Positions 8,571 through 16,300 of a DNA stretch of 51,298 nt are shown here, piece by piece. Position 1 is the first letter of the stretch. Every line of letters begins with the position of its first letter. The DNA lies in NCBI GenBank assembly GCA_020630065.1, contig JAHDCC010000010.1, forward strand, positions 21,494 through 72,791. The letters run 5' to 3'. The position numbers were made by a program, and so were the translations under genes. The notes under the pieces are model-generated. The model was not told where the DNA came from. It did no database searches and saw only the letters and a program-made list of their open reading frames with translations. This stretch comes from Acidimicrobiales bacterium. GTDB lineage: Bacteria > Actinomycetota > Acidimicrobiia > Acidimicrobiales > SZUA-35.

Positions 8571-9135
8571 CGTCGACCACGGCGATTACCGCCGTGTCGT
8601 AGTCGTTCATCAATTTTGCTGCTTCTTCAGCTGGAGCGTCGTTGCTGAACCGCAGGCACATCCCGCATCGCCGCCGAAACCGGGATGTCGGCACCTTCAG
8701 CCAACATTGCTCCAGCCAAGTTGTGCAAGATAAGCAGTCCTTCATAGGTAGGAGCGCCGACGGCTACACCTGTCACCTCACCTCGATGGTCGAGCTGCAA
8801 ATAGAACTCCGGTGGCGGGCGCTTGGAAAACGGCGGCGACACCGGCAGCCGCTCCCGCCACGACTAAGACAAGTCTCGACCGTTGCCCCATCACGCGAGG
8901 TAGACGATCTCCAATCCATTGCCCAGCGGTCGAACCAACCAGAACCGACGGCCCTTCCATTCCCAACGCCCCGCCAGACCCGATAGTTGCCATGCTGCCA
9001 AGAAGTTTCGGACCCAATGCCGACACTTCAGATCCGTGCCCACTCGACGGTGATCCAGTCAAACAATGCAACCAGTCCACCGACCACCACACCTAACCCG
9101 GCGTACACCATAAACCGCACTGATCCGTTTGCCAC
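8506..9135 (-). pseudogene. Decayed ClC chloride channel/antiporter gene with C-terminal CBS remnant
   Basis: Pieces of one ClC protein are readable in order along the minus strand but in different frames. Piece A (9135-9028, GTG start) is a first helix FMVYAGLGVVVGG ending at a stop. Piece B (about 9027-8795) has the selectivity-filter region GSGGALGMEGPSV and GAAAGVAAVFQAPATGVLF. Piece C (about 8780-8660) and piece D (to 8506) together give a CBS-like tail, VSAAMRDVPAV then FSNDAPAEEAAKLMNDYD. Frameshifts separate A/B and C/D. Most of the ~350-residue membrane domain is missing: the helices between A and B, and everything after the first half in B. It lies just after the pirin gene on the same strand and overlaps the MFS 3' end. 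Confidence 0.85.
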
Positions 9136-9175
9136 GATAGGTACTCTTAGGCCGCGTTATGTACGTTGTTGCCGG

Positions 9176-10189
9176 TCAGTCCGCCCGCTCAACGAACCGT
9201 ACAGGTTCGTTGCCATGAGTCGGACCGAATTCCGGCCAAGGCCAACCACCGAACTGGGTTCGTCGATAGTCAGCCATTGCTTGTTGAACTTCGGACTCGG
9301 TGTTCATTACAAAGGGCCCGTACTGGGCCACTGGTTCACCAATCGGTCTACCCTGCAACAACAAACATTCAATGCCGGTGCTTCCAGCCGTTAACACGAC
9401 CGGCATCGACGGCTCGAGTACGGCTCCCGAATTTGGCGATAGCGGTTCCTCCGCAATGGTCAACTCGTCGCCTTCGAAAAAGTAGAGGACTCGATTAGAT
9501 GTGTCTGGGCCTTCAGGTAATGTCCAAACCCCTTCGGGTTCGATCTTGATATGCCAGATCTGCACGTCGTGTTCTTCGACCGAGGCCCAAGAGTCAGGGG
9601 GAGGAGGCGGCGCTGTTTGTTTGGCCGTCGAGCCTGCAATTATTGTGACTGATGTGGCATGGCCGCCATCGTCGACTTCGACTACCTCCGGAATATCACG
9701 ACTCCAGTACATTGAAAAGTACGGGTCTACCATCTTGTTAGCTGCTGGCAAATTCAACCAGATTTGGAACAGGTGCAGGGGATTTGGGTTGTGCTCATCA
9801 AACAGCGGGAACATCTCAGCGTGAACGATGCCCGAGCCGGCTGTCAACCATTGCATATCGCCCTCACCAAACCGGGCTTTGGCGCCAAGCGAGTCCGAAT
9901 GGTCGCAGTAGCCACGTCGTAAATAGGTCACCGTTTCGAACCCTCGATGCGGGTGCTGTGGGAAGCCGGGAACCGAGGCGCCATGATACATATTCCAGCC
10001 ATCTATGTTGGCGAAGTCCTGCCCGATTGTTCGCCCGTCTAGAGAACTGTCTGGCCCCAAAGAACCGTTTGCTTTCGGATAGTGATCGAGGTGGTGCGCA
10101 CAAAAAAGGAACGGATCGAGCGTCGGCCATTGAGAACCCAGTGGAACGATTTGTAAGATCGGAGACTTTGGAGGACTGGAGGATTCCAT
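9176..10189 (-). CDS. Pirin family protein
   Basis: 337 residues, cupin fold in two halves. The N-terminal pirin signature is clear: HPHRGFETVTYLRRG with the metal-binding HxH, then HSDS, and GDMQWLTAGSGIVHAEMFP with the later His and Glu ligands. The C-terminal cupin half holds a PxxP-like loop near TAPPPPPDSWASV and ends in GPFVMNTESEVQQAM, also typical. Family members bind Fe(II) or Ni and are quercetinase-like dioxygenases or redox-sensing cofactors; which applies is unknown. The sulfotransferase gene diverges from it across 128 bases. Confidence 0.93.
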   Translation of the reverse strand: MESSSPPKSPILQIVPLGSQWPTLDPFLFCAHHLDHYPKANGSLGPDSSLDGRTIGQDFANIDGWNMYHGASVPGFPQHPHRGFETVTYLRRGYCDHSDSLGAKARFGEGDMQWLTAGSGIVHAEMFPLFDEHNPNPLHLFQIWLNLPAANKMVDPYFSMYWSRDIPEVVEVDDGGHATSVTIIAGSTAKQTAPPPPPDSWASVEEHDVQIWHIKIEPEGVWTLPEGPDTSNRVLYFFEGDELTIAEEPLSPNSGAVLEPSMPVVLTAGSTGIECLLLQGRPIGEPVAQYGPFVMNTESEVQQAMADYRRTQFGGWPWPEFGPTHGNEPVRFVERAD

Positions 10190-10233
10190 AGATCTACCCT
10201 AGTTGGGAAACCACTAGGCCGACGATTGTTGAG

Positions 10234-10254
10234 TGGCCCGGATTCTCCGGCCCA
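10234..10254. promoter_or_regulatory. Inverted repeat between pirin and sulfotransferase genes
   Basis: Arms 10234-10242 (TGGCCCGGA) and 10246-10254 (TCCGGCCCA) are inverted copies with one mismatch and a 3-base centre. The site ends six bases before the putative -35 box of the sulfotransferase promoter and lies 45 bases upstream of the pirin start, so it could be an operator acting on either gene. Confidence 0.4.
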
Positions 10255-10259
10255 CAAAG

Positions 10260-10287
10260 TGGACACCACTTAACAAGTGAATATACT
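10260..10287 (+). promoter_or_regulatory. Sigma-70-type promoter of the sulfotransferase gene
   Basis: TGGACA (10260-10265), 16 bases, then TATACT (10282-10287). Transcription would start near 10294, leaving a ~24-base leader with the ribosome site AGGGAGA before the ATG at 10318. Confidence 0.55.
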
Positions 10288-10317
10288 CTGGGTCTACTTG
10301 TCCAAACAGGGAGAACA

Positions 10318-11217
10318 ATGTCGATTAGTTGGCCGGTTAAAGAACGTGAGTTACACAATCATCACATCAACTCAGAGATTTGGAACGATATCAAGTTCCG
10401 CGAAGACGACATCATCATTTCAACTTGGATCAAGTCCGGTACGACCTGGACATCCCAAATAATTAGCCAGCTCGTCCACAACGGCGAAGCCGGTCACCAA
10501 ATCGGGGAATTGTCACCCTGGGTTGATATGCGTATCCCGCCGTTGGATGTCAAACTTCCGATGATCGAAGAAATGGCGTCGCCGAGGATCTTAAAGACCC
10601 ACCTCCCAGTCGATGCACTGACTTTTTCTCCTGATGTAAAATATGTCTATGTCGGGCGAGACGGCCGTGACGTGGCCTGGAGCCTCTACAACCATCATTC
10701 CGGCGCTAACGACCTCTGGTACGACAAGATCAACAACTCGCCGGGCCGTGTCGGGCCTCCAATCGACCGACCTAATCCCGATGTTTCGAAGTATTTCGAC
10801 GAGTGGCTAGAAAAAGACGGCTACCCAATGTGGAGCTACTGGGACAACATCCGCACCTGGTGGGAAGTACGGGATCTTCCAAACGTTGAATTTTTCCATT
10901 TCTCGGACCTCAAAAAAGACCGACCAGGTGAAATTCGTCGTATGGCGAAGTTCCTCGATATCACGATCGATGAAAGCAAATGGGAGGACATCTTGCTGCA
11001 CACATCGTTCGAATACATGAAAGCGAACGCGTCTCAAGCGGCACCCAAAGGTGGCATGTTCTGGGAAGAGGGCGCAAGGGTCTTTATCAACAAGGGCACA
11101 AACGGCCGTTGGCGCGAAGTGCTAACACCCGAGCAAATAGCCCTCTACGAACAAACGGCGCTTAAAGAACTTGGCGAAGAAGCGGCCGCCTGGCTAGCAA
11201 ACGGTTTCCTCGACTAA
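10318..11217 (+). CDS. PAPS-dependent sulfotransferase
   Basis: 299 residues, the size of SULT-type (Sulfotransfer_1) enzymes. The 5'-phosphosulfate loop is TWIKSGTTW (36-44). A catalytic-base His95 lies in LKTHLP, the 3'-phosphate site is YVGRDGRDVAWSLYNH (111-126), and the C-terminal NKGTNGRW (259-266) corresponds to the RKGxxGDW motif. It should transfer sulfate from PAPS to a hydroxyl or amine acceptor in the cytoplasm. The acceptor is not readable; its SULT-like form fits small molecules or lipids as well as sugars. PAPS-forming cysDNC lie 8.4 kb downstream in the same glycan region. It has its own promoter and terminator, so it is probably a single-gene transcript. Confidence 0.92.
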   Translation: MSISWPVKERELHNHHINSEIWNDIKFREDDIIISTWIKSGTTWTSQIISQLVHNGEAGHQIGELSPWVDMRIPPLDVKLPMIEEMASPRILKTHLPVDALTFSPDVKYVYVGRDGRDVAWSLYNHHSGANDLWYDKINNSPGRVGPPIDRPNPDVSKYFDEWLEKDGYPMWSYWDNIRTWWEVRDLPNVEFFHFSDLKKDRPGEIRRMAKFLDITIDESKWEDILLHTSFEYMKANASQAAPKGGMFWEEGARVFINKGTNGRWREVLTPEQIALYEQTALKELGEEAAAWLANGFLD

Positions 11218-11248
11218 GCACGGCTCCAACAACATTATCAATCTCTGA

Positions 11249-11285
11249 AGAACGGTCGGCGTAGGTCGACCGTTCTTTGTTGTTT
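11249..11285 (+). terminator. Rho-independent terminator of the sulfotransferase gene
   Basis: Perfect 10-bp stem, AGAACGGTCG (11249-11258) with CGACCGTTCT (11267-11276), an 8-base loop, then a T-rich tail TTGTTGTTT. It sits 31 bases after the sulfotransferase stop. Confidence 0.75.
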
Positions 11286-11303
11286 AGAACGAAGACCTAC
11301 GAG

Positions 11304-12263
11304 CTAGATACCGCGGCCCAGTTTGTGCGCTAGCTTCAATGCCAGGTTTGCCGGAAACCCGGCAGCGATAATTAGGGCGACGGGAACCCGTTTCTCGGTC
11401 TTTGAGAGTTTGAGTGTTTCCCACGCAGTCGAAAGAGCGCCTTTCCGGTCTTTCATCGCGGCTTTAGCGACCGCCTGTTGGCCCTTGATCCGGGCCAGGC
11501 CTTTAGGCTGGTCTTGAAACTCTGGATATTTGGCCAGAATATAGGTGAGCGCTTCGTCGATCGTTTTCCATCGTTCGAAAAAGAAGGACGCTCCGTGCCA
11601 CCAAATTCGCACCAGCGGCTGTTCGGCAACCGCCAGAGGGCAGAAGCGGACGGTGCGAAGAATGAAGTCGTAGTCCTCGGCGTAGCCGCCGGGAATAGAT
11701 TCATCCACCAGGCCAACATCGTCGATAAAGGTTTGACGATGAACAAGCCAGCTCGACGGGTGGACTTCGGTCATTCGGTCGTTGAGGAAGTCCTCGAACG
11801 TCATCTTCTTCGGGTCAGGAATGCGGGGAGTGTCGTCGCCTTCGTAGTGAATGAAAACTCCGGTACATGCCGCCCTGGCCTCGGGCATAGCGACTAGAGC
11901 TTCGAACTGGGCGGCTAACTTGCCGGGCAACCATTCATCGTCGTCGTCACACAAGGCAATCCAGTTGTTTGATGCCAGTTTGACGCCACTGTTTCGTGCC
12001 CCTGCGAGTCCGGGAGAATGACTGTTCGTCGTCACAACGATTCGACATTCATCGTCGTCTCTTGCCAATTCAGTGTCTGGCTCACACCGGTCAAAGACCA
12101 GGACAATTTCGACATGGTCGCTGTGTTCTTGATCGAGAACACCTTTGATGGCGCGACGCAAAAGCTCGGGACGGTCCCGCGTCGCGATTACAACCGACAC
12201 CGACTTGTCGGTTAGAGGTGAGTCTTGCAAGTCGTTTGGTGTGTCCAACGAAATATCTGCCAT
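11304..12263 (-). CDS. Glycosyltransferase family 2
   Basis: 319 residues. GT-A nucleotide-sugar fold: first strand SVSVVIATRDRPELLRRAI (about 21-39), EIVLVFDRCEPD, a run GLAGARNSGVKLASNNW, the DxD region ALCDDDDEWLPGK (about 106-118) for metal and UDP-sugar binding, and a later EDYDF segment likely holding the catalytic base. There is no membrane segment. It adds a sugar to a lipid-linked glycan intermediate. It is the last gene of a minus-strand run: the Alg14-like gene, the Alg13-like gene, then this one starting 3 bases after the Alg13-like stop. Donor and acceptor are unknown. Confidence 0.9.
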   Translation of the reverse strand: MADISLDTPNDLQDSPLTDKSVSVVIATRDRPELLRRAIKGVLDQEHSDHVEIVLVFDRCEPDTELARDDDECRIVVTTNSHSPGLAGARNSGVKLASNNWIALCDDDDEWLPGKLAAQFEALVAMPEARAACTGVFIHYEGDDTPRIPDPKKMTFEDFLNDRMTEVHPSSWLVHRQTFIDDVGLVDESIPGGYAEDYDFILRTVRFCPLAVAEQPLVRIWWHGASFFFERWKTIDEALTYILAKYPEFQDQPKGLARIKGQQAVAKAAMKDRKGALSTAWETLKLSKTEKRVPVALIIAAGFPANLALKLAHKLGRGI

Positions 12264-12266
12264 CTC

Positions 12267-12872
12267 TTAACCTTCGCCTATTGGTTGAGTCGGCACCGAA
12301 GTGAGGTCTTCGGGGCCTTGATCCGAGGGTTCTTCGTCCTCAGATCGCACGTCGGAAATCTTTGTTGTTGTTCCGAGAAGTTCGTCGAGCATTTTGCCGA
12401 AAGCGACAACGCCTTCTAATGCGTGTCCTTCACGTTCGAGACGGTAAAGGTTTTCATCGGCGACACCGGCGTCCATCGCTTGGAACAGTTCATCTTTGTC
12501 GTGTAATACCGTCGCTAAACTGTGCCGTTTGAGATGTTCACCAAACGCCAACTGATGCCCATCGACGTGTTCGCCGTACTTGGGGTTTCGGGGTACCACG
12601 ATTGGTTGGCTTCCTGCGTGGCGAGCATCCATCACTGTCGATGGGCCGCCGTGGCAGACGACAACTACAGCCTCAGCAAACAGACTGCGTAGGTCGTCGT
12701 GGGGCATAACTTCTGGGCATTCGACTCCGGAGACCGGGTCGGCTGATCCTCGTTGGATGACAACTCGGATGTCGGGGTTCTTTTCGGCCCATTCACCGGC
12801 CCAAGTGACCAATCGATCGAATGGGTGATGATCGGTCCCGACCGATACCGCAACTACTTTTTCCATCTGCAT
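12267..12872 (-). CDS. Alg13-like catalytic subunit of a two-part glycosyltransferase
   Basis: About 201 residues from the ATG at 12872; a TTG at 12917 would overlap the upstream gene by 17 bases and is less likely. It matches the C-terminal, UDP-sugar-binding half of GT28/Alg13 proteins: VVAVSVGTDHHPFDRL, then CHGGPSTVMDARHAG, the HGG nucleotide-sugar loop, and PIVVPRNPKYGEHVDGHQ. Alone it lacks the N-terminal half, supplied by the Alg14-like gene just upstream. The C-terminal ~30 residues are an acidic, Pro-rich tail not seen in short relatives. In capsule loci the pair (PssD/PssE, Cps14F/G type) adds the second sugar to a lipid-linked glycan. Confidence 0.82.
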   Translation of the reverse strand: MQMEKVVAVSVGTDHHPFDRLVTWAGEWAEKNPDIRVVIQRGSADPVSGVECPEVMPHDDLRSLFAEAVVVVCHGGPSTVMDARHAGSQPIVVPRNPKYGEHVDGHQLAFGEHLKRHSLATVLHDKDELFQAMDAGVADENLYRLEREGHALEGVVAFGKMLDELLGTTTKISDVRSEDEEPSDQGPEDLTSVPTQPIGEG

Positions 12873-12900
12873 TCTTCCGCCTGCGACATTCGCCGAGAAT

Positions 12901-13452
12901 CTAGTACAAGGGGCCAATCAGTTTGCTATCGGGGTACAGCTGCTGCTGTTCGGGCCATTGAGCTAGAAATAGTGATGTAAAGGGTTGACAAAGTTTGCCG
13001 GTCAACGTCTGGCTATCTACCCGATCATAGACTTCGATATATACCGTCGGAATTCCCATCATTTTTGCCACCATGAAGAACGGCACAGCCACACCCGCAC
13101 CATTCGAGATGACCACATCGGGCCGCCACTTTTTTAGTTCTCTACGGGCCAACGGAATGTTCCGAATCGTGTTCTTCACGTTCCGGGTCGTCGGGAAATG
13201 ACCGCCAATGATTTCTTCATCAACCAGTTTTGCCTGAGCGTCAGACGCGTCATATGTGACCCACTTACGATCATGGTGTTCCCACCACGGACGTAACTGG
13301 AGCAGTTGGGAAAGATGTCCCCCAGCAGAACAAACGAACAGCACTTTTTTCTTGCCACTCGTTTCAGTCAAATCTTGACTATTGTTCTGTAAGTCTGGTT
13401 GACGGTTCTTACTAGTCGAACTTGTCACCGTTACTTCAGCTGCTGCACTCAT
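12901..13452 (-). CDS. Alg14-like membrane-tethering subunit of a two-part glycosyltransferase
   Basis: 183 residues. After a ~35-residue Ser/Thr/Asn-rich start comes the Alg14 core: KVLFVCSAGGHLSQLLQL with the GGH loop, WVTYDASDAQA, RNIPLARRELKKWRPDVVISNGAGVAVPFF, then IPTVYIEVYDRVDSQTLTG, ending LIGPLY. This is the acceptor-binding half of a GT28-type enzyme; it recruits the catalytic Alg13-like partner encoded next. Bacterial examples act in capsule and exopolysaccharide assembly. It diverges from the phosphotransferase gene across ~90 bases, which should hold both promoters. Confidence 0.85.
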   Translation of the reverse strand: MSAAAEVTVTSSTSKNRQPDLQNNSQDLTETSGKKKVLFVCSAGGHLSQLLQLRPWWEHHDRKWVTYDASDAQAKLVDEEIIGGHFPTTRNVKNTIRNIPLARRELKKWRPDVVISNGAGVAVPFFMVAKMMGIPTVYIEVYDRVDSQTLTGKLCQPFTSLFLAQWPEQQQLYPDSKLIGPLY

Positions 13453-13542
13453 ATTTATTTTCTCGACGCGACGTTACTTGAACCTAAGGAAAATTGCTAG
13501 TTACGCCGAAATTAATACACCGCCCTTACCCGATAGGATACT

Positions 13543-14760
13543 GTGACTGAGAAACAGGACGTAACAAGTCGAACGACCCATATGACCCAACCCAAGCCGC
13601 AACCCGAAGCCGCGCCGGAATCAACAATTGACTGGCTTAACCGTCTCGTCGGAGGATCGGTTGGTTCTAAGTCGGACGACGACAACGGCCGTTCACTGAA
13701 GTACCTTTTTCGACCGAATCTGAACGAACCTCAGCTGCTGATCCCGATCGGAAACCGTTCGGTTACTGCCGCCACCCTCCGACGATTTCACGATTCTCGT
13801 TCACGCTTGAATACCGTTGTTAGCGCCGCATCGCCCATACTTGGGGACGCTCGTCTTTTGCCGATGATGGGCGGAGAGACGGCAACCGTCGGACCGTTCG
13901 ACCTCGTCGACGAGCTAGCTATCAAGCTGGGGGAACCCGAGCTACTCGCTTCGGTGATTCTCGGACCTAAGCGGCGGAATCGCAAACCGGTTCTGCAACT
14001 CATACGCCCCGATGGCGTCGTGGTTGGTTTTGCCAAGATTGGGTGGTCTTCCCTAACCACTCAACTGGTCGCGAACGAACGGGATATTTTACTCAAGGTC
14101 GAGTCTCATCTACCGGAACGGATTGAGGCACCTCGTGTTCTACTTCACGAGACTCGACCTGATCCAGATGGCCGAGTCATCGTGGTTAGCTCCGCGTTGA
14201 GCAACGGCCCGTTGCCCAAACGCCAGGGTCCTCTATCTCTCGATTTTGTTACCTCTCTAGCTCGTAGTGTGTCGGGCGGAACCGTGCCGGTTAAGACCTT
14301 GCCATATTTGGCAGGCTGGCTGCAGAACGAAACGTTGCGACCCTTCGTTGAGAAGGTTGTGGAAGTTCACGGCGAGACCGAGCTCGAGGTCGGCTTGTGG
14401 CATGGAGACCTTACCCCGTGGAATACCAGCACGACCAAGAAGAAGATGGTGATTTGGGACTGGGAGTTCGCTGGGTTGGGACGGCCTGTCGGGTTTGATT
14501 TATTGCACGACATCTTCGAGACCGAACGACGTTCCGACGGTGTTTCGGTAACTTCTGCTTTGGCCACTACGGCGAGGGATGGGGCCTACAGGCTTGAAGG
14601 TTTGACATCGGCGACCGACGCTATTCTCGACTTGTATCTGTGTGAGCTTCTTCATCGTGAAACCGAGTTAGAGGGTCAGCGCTGGGAGTCAACAACAGTC
14701 GGCACGACCGACGCTCCCCTTCTAACGTTCCTATCCCGCCGACTCGGTTTCGAACAGTAG
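13543..14760 (+). CDS. Aminoglycoside-phosphotransferase/choline-kinase-like protein
   Basis: 405 residues from a GTG at 13543; an ATG at 13582 is the alternative. The C-terminal half has the kinase-like catalytic loop WHGDLTPWN (from His287) and the metal-binding VIWDWEFAGLGRPVGFDLLHD. The N-terminal half has a lobe with KPVLQLIRPDGVVVGFAKIGW, where the Lys may bind ATP. It should phosphorylate a small hydroxyl compound or a sugar, or act as a scaffold. Antibiotic resistance is improbable because it sits inside a glycan locus 7 bases upstream of the flippase gene. Its substrate is unknown. Confidence 0.75.
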   Translation: MTEKQDVTSRTTHMTQPKPQPEAAPESTIDWLNRLVGGSVGSKSDDDNGRSLKYLFRPNLNEPQLLIPIGNRSVTAATLRRFHDSRSRLNTVVSAASPILGDARLLPMMGGETATVGPFDLVDELAIKLGEPELLASVILGPKRRNRKPVLQLIRPDGVVVGFAKIGWSSLTTQLVANERDILLKVESHLPERIEAPRVLLHETRPDPDGRVIVVSSALSNGPLPKRQGPLSLDFVTSLARSVSGGTVPVKTLPYLAGWLQNETLRPFVEKVVEVHGETELEVGLWHGDLTPWNTSTTKKKMVIWDWEFAGLGRPVGFDLLHDIFETERRSDGVSVTSALATTARDGAYRLEGLTSATDAILDLYLCELLHRETELEGQRWESTTVGTTDAPLLTFLSRRLGFEQ

Positions 14761-14767
14761 TACAACG

Positions 14768-16300
14768 ATGCCGGGCGACAAGGGTAAGACTCATTCGAAA
14801 CCTCGGCAATCCAACGGAAGCGCTTCGGCTCTCGCCTTAGCTGGAGCGGCTGGAGCGACCATAGCCAACTTTGGTGTGGCGATAGCCGTTAATCATGTGA
14901 GCACAGCGTTCGCCGGTATTTTTTTCGTATCGATTTCGGTCATCACAATTCTCGGCAACAGTTCTTGTTTGGGAACTATGACGGGTTTGGTCTATTTCAT
15001 GCCCAAGACCTCCGAAGGCGATTCGGACAACCCTCGTTCGCTTCTCATGTTGGCCTTTGGACCCGTGTTGATCGTGGGTTCGGTGTTCGCCGTTTCGGTC
15101 GCGGCGTTGTCCTCGACCATCGGTGAGCTGATTGCAGATAGAGGGGCCGAAGATGTAGCCCAGATGCTACGAATCTTGGCGGTCACCATCCCAGTTTGGG
15201 GCTTGACCGTTTCGATCTTCGGAGCGACTCGTGGGCTCGGTTCTATGACCCCAACCGCTTTGATCGGTCGAGTCTTTCGTCCGGTAGCCCAAGTGGTGTT
15301 GATCGGTTCTGTTGCGTTCGGCTCGGACAATCCTAGCCCGGCGGCGTTTGCGGTCGCATGGGGGTTACCGGTGGTCATTGCGGCTCTTGCTGGACTCGTC
15401 GCTCTTCATCGACTCGGGGGGTTCCACAACCAAGGACCTTCGTTGGTTTCAGCTGGAGAGTTTTGGCGATTCGTCCGACCTCGCTCTGTTTCGACTGCAC
15501 TGCAGATAATCCTGGAACGTATCGACGTCATCATCGTTTCTGCCTTGGCTCCTCAGGCCGGGTTAGAGGCCGAAGTCGCTTCGGGTATCTACGGCTCGTT
15601 GAGCCGGTTCATCACCGCCGCCAACTTCTTGGTCGCTTCGCTGACTCAAGCCGTGACCCCTAAAATCCGGAGGGCATTCTCGAAACAGAATAATCGGCGG
15701 GCTCAACAACTAATCGACCAGACGACCGGTTGGATGGTCATGATCCTTTGGCCGTATCTTCTGATTCTCGCTCTGCAACCTAAGCCGCTCATCGGCTTGG
15801 TGGCCTCAGATAACGACGCCGCTCTCGGTGCCACCGCACTAACGATTTTGGCGTTGGGTATCATGTTCTCTCCTGCTGCTGGACCCGCTGATGGGACACT
15901 TCTGATGTTGGGAAGAAGCGGGTGGTCATTGGCTGGAACGGCGGTTGCGGTAGCGCTCGATATTGGACTCCTGGTAGTACTTGTGCCCCGGTTCGGGCTG
16001 GCAGGGGCGGCGATCGCCTGGGTCGTTGCGGTCATAACAGCAAACGTTCTCCCGTTGGTGTTGACCCATCGTTTCGCTGGGCTTCGACCGTTTCCTGGAC
16101 GTCCAGCTTTGATAGCCGCCTTAGGTGCTGTCGCTGCAGTCGTTCCCCTCGGTCTTTTGGTTCCTGACACTCGGGCGGGTCTCTTTCTGACCGCTGGAAT
16201 GGCAGGCCTGGGGATGGCCCTCTACATCTGGTTCTTCGCTCAAGAGCTTTCGGTTCCACTCGACAAGATCAAGTCGTTAAAACGAGTATTCGCTAGCTAA
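14768..16300 (+). CDS. Polysaccharide flippase, Wzx/MVF-like
   Basis: 510 residues with about 12-14 membrane helices after a basic, Ser-rich start. The spacing and the N-terminal pattern (ATIANFGVAIAVNHV, then LGTMTGLVYFMPK) are those of Wzx/RfbX lipid-III flippases of the MOP superfamily. Long cytoplasmic loops carry RPRSVSTALQIILERIDVI and QAVTPKIRRAFSKQNN. It would move an undecaprenyl-linked oligosaccharide to the outer face of the membrane. It is transcribed with the phosphotransferase gene (7-base gap). Its stop overlaps the stop of the convergent ligase/polymerase gene by 8 bases. Confidence 0.88.
   Translation: MPGDKGKTHSKPRQSNGSASALALAGAAGATIANFGVAIAVNHVSTAFAGIFFVSISVITILGNSSCLGTMTGLVYFMPKTSEGDSDNPRSLLMLAFGPVLIVGSVFAVSVAALSSTIGELIADRGAEDVAQMLRILAVTIPVWGLTVSIFGATRGLGSMTPTALIGRVFRPVAQVVLIGSVAFGSDNPSPAAFAVAWGLPVVIAALAGLVALHRLGGFHNQGPSLVSAGEFWRFVRPRSVSTALQIILERIDVIIVSALAPQAGLEAEVASGIYGSLSRFITAANFLVASLTQAVTPKIRRAFSKQNNRRAQQLIDQTTGWMVMILWPYLLILALQPKPLIGLVASDNDAALGATALTILALGIMFSPAAGPADGTLLMLGRSGWSLAGTAVAVALDIGLLVVLVPRFGLAGAAIAWVVAVITANVLPLVLTHRFAGLRPFPGRPALIAALGAVAAVVPLGLLVPDTRAGLFLTAGMAGLGMALYIWFFAQELSVPLDKIKSLKRVFAS

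Noticed and set aside
8987-9394. 135-codon + strand ORF, with further + ORFs at 8503-8986
   Set aside because: They are antisense to the ClC remnants and the pirin 3' end and encode basic, Thr/Pro-rich shadow text.
13543-14760. Aminoglycoside resistance gene
   Set aside because: Only the general phosphotransferase fold is visible, and it is coupled to a flippase in a glycan locus.
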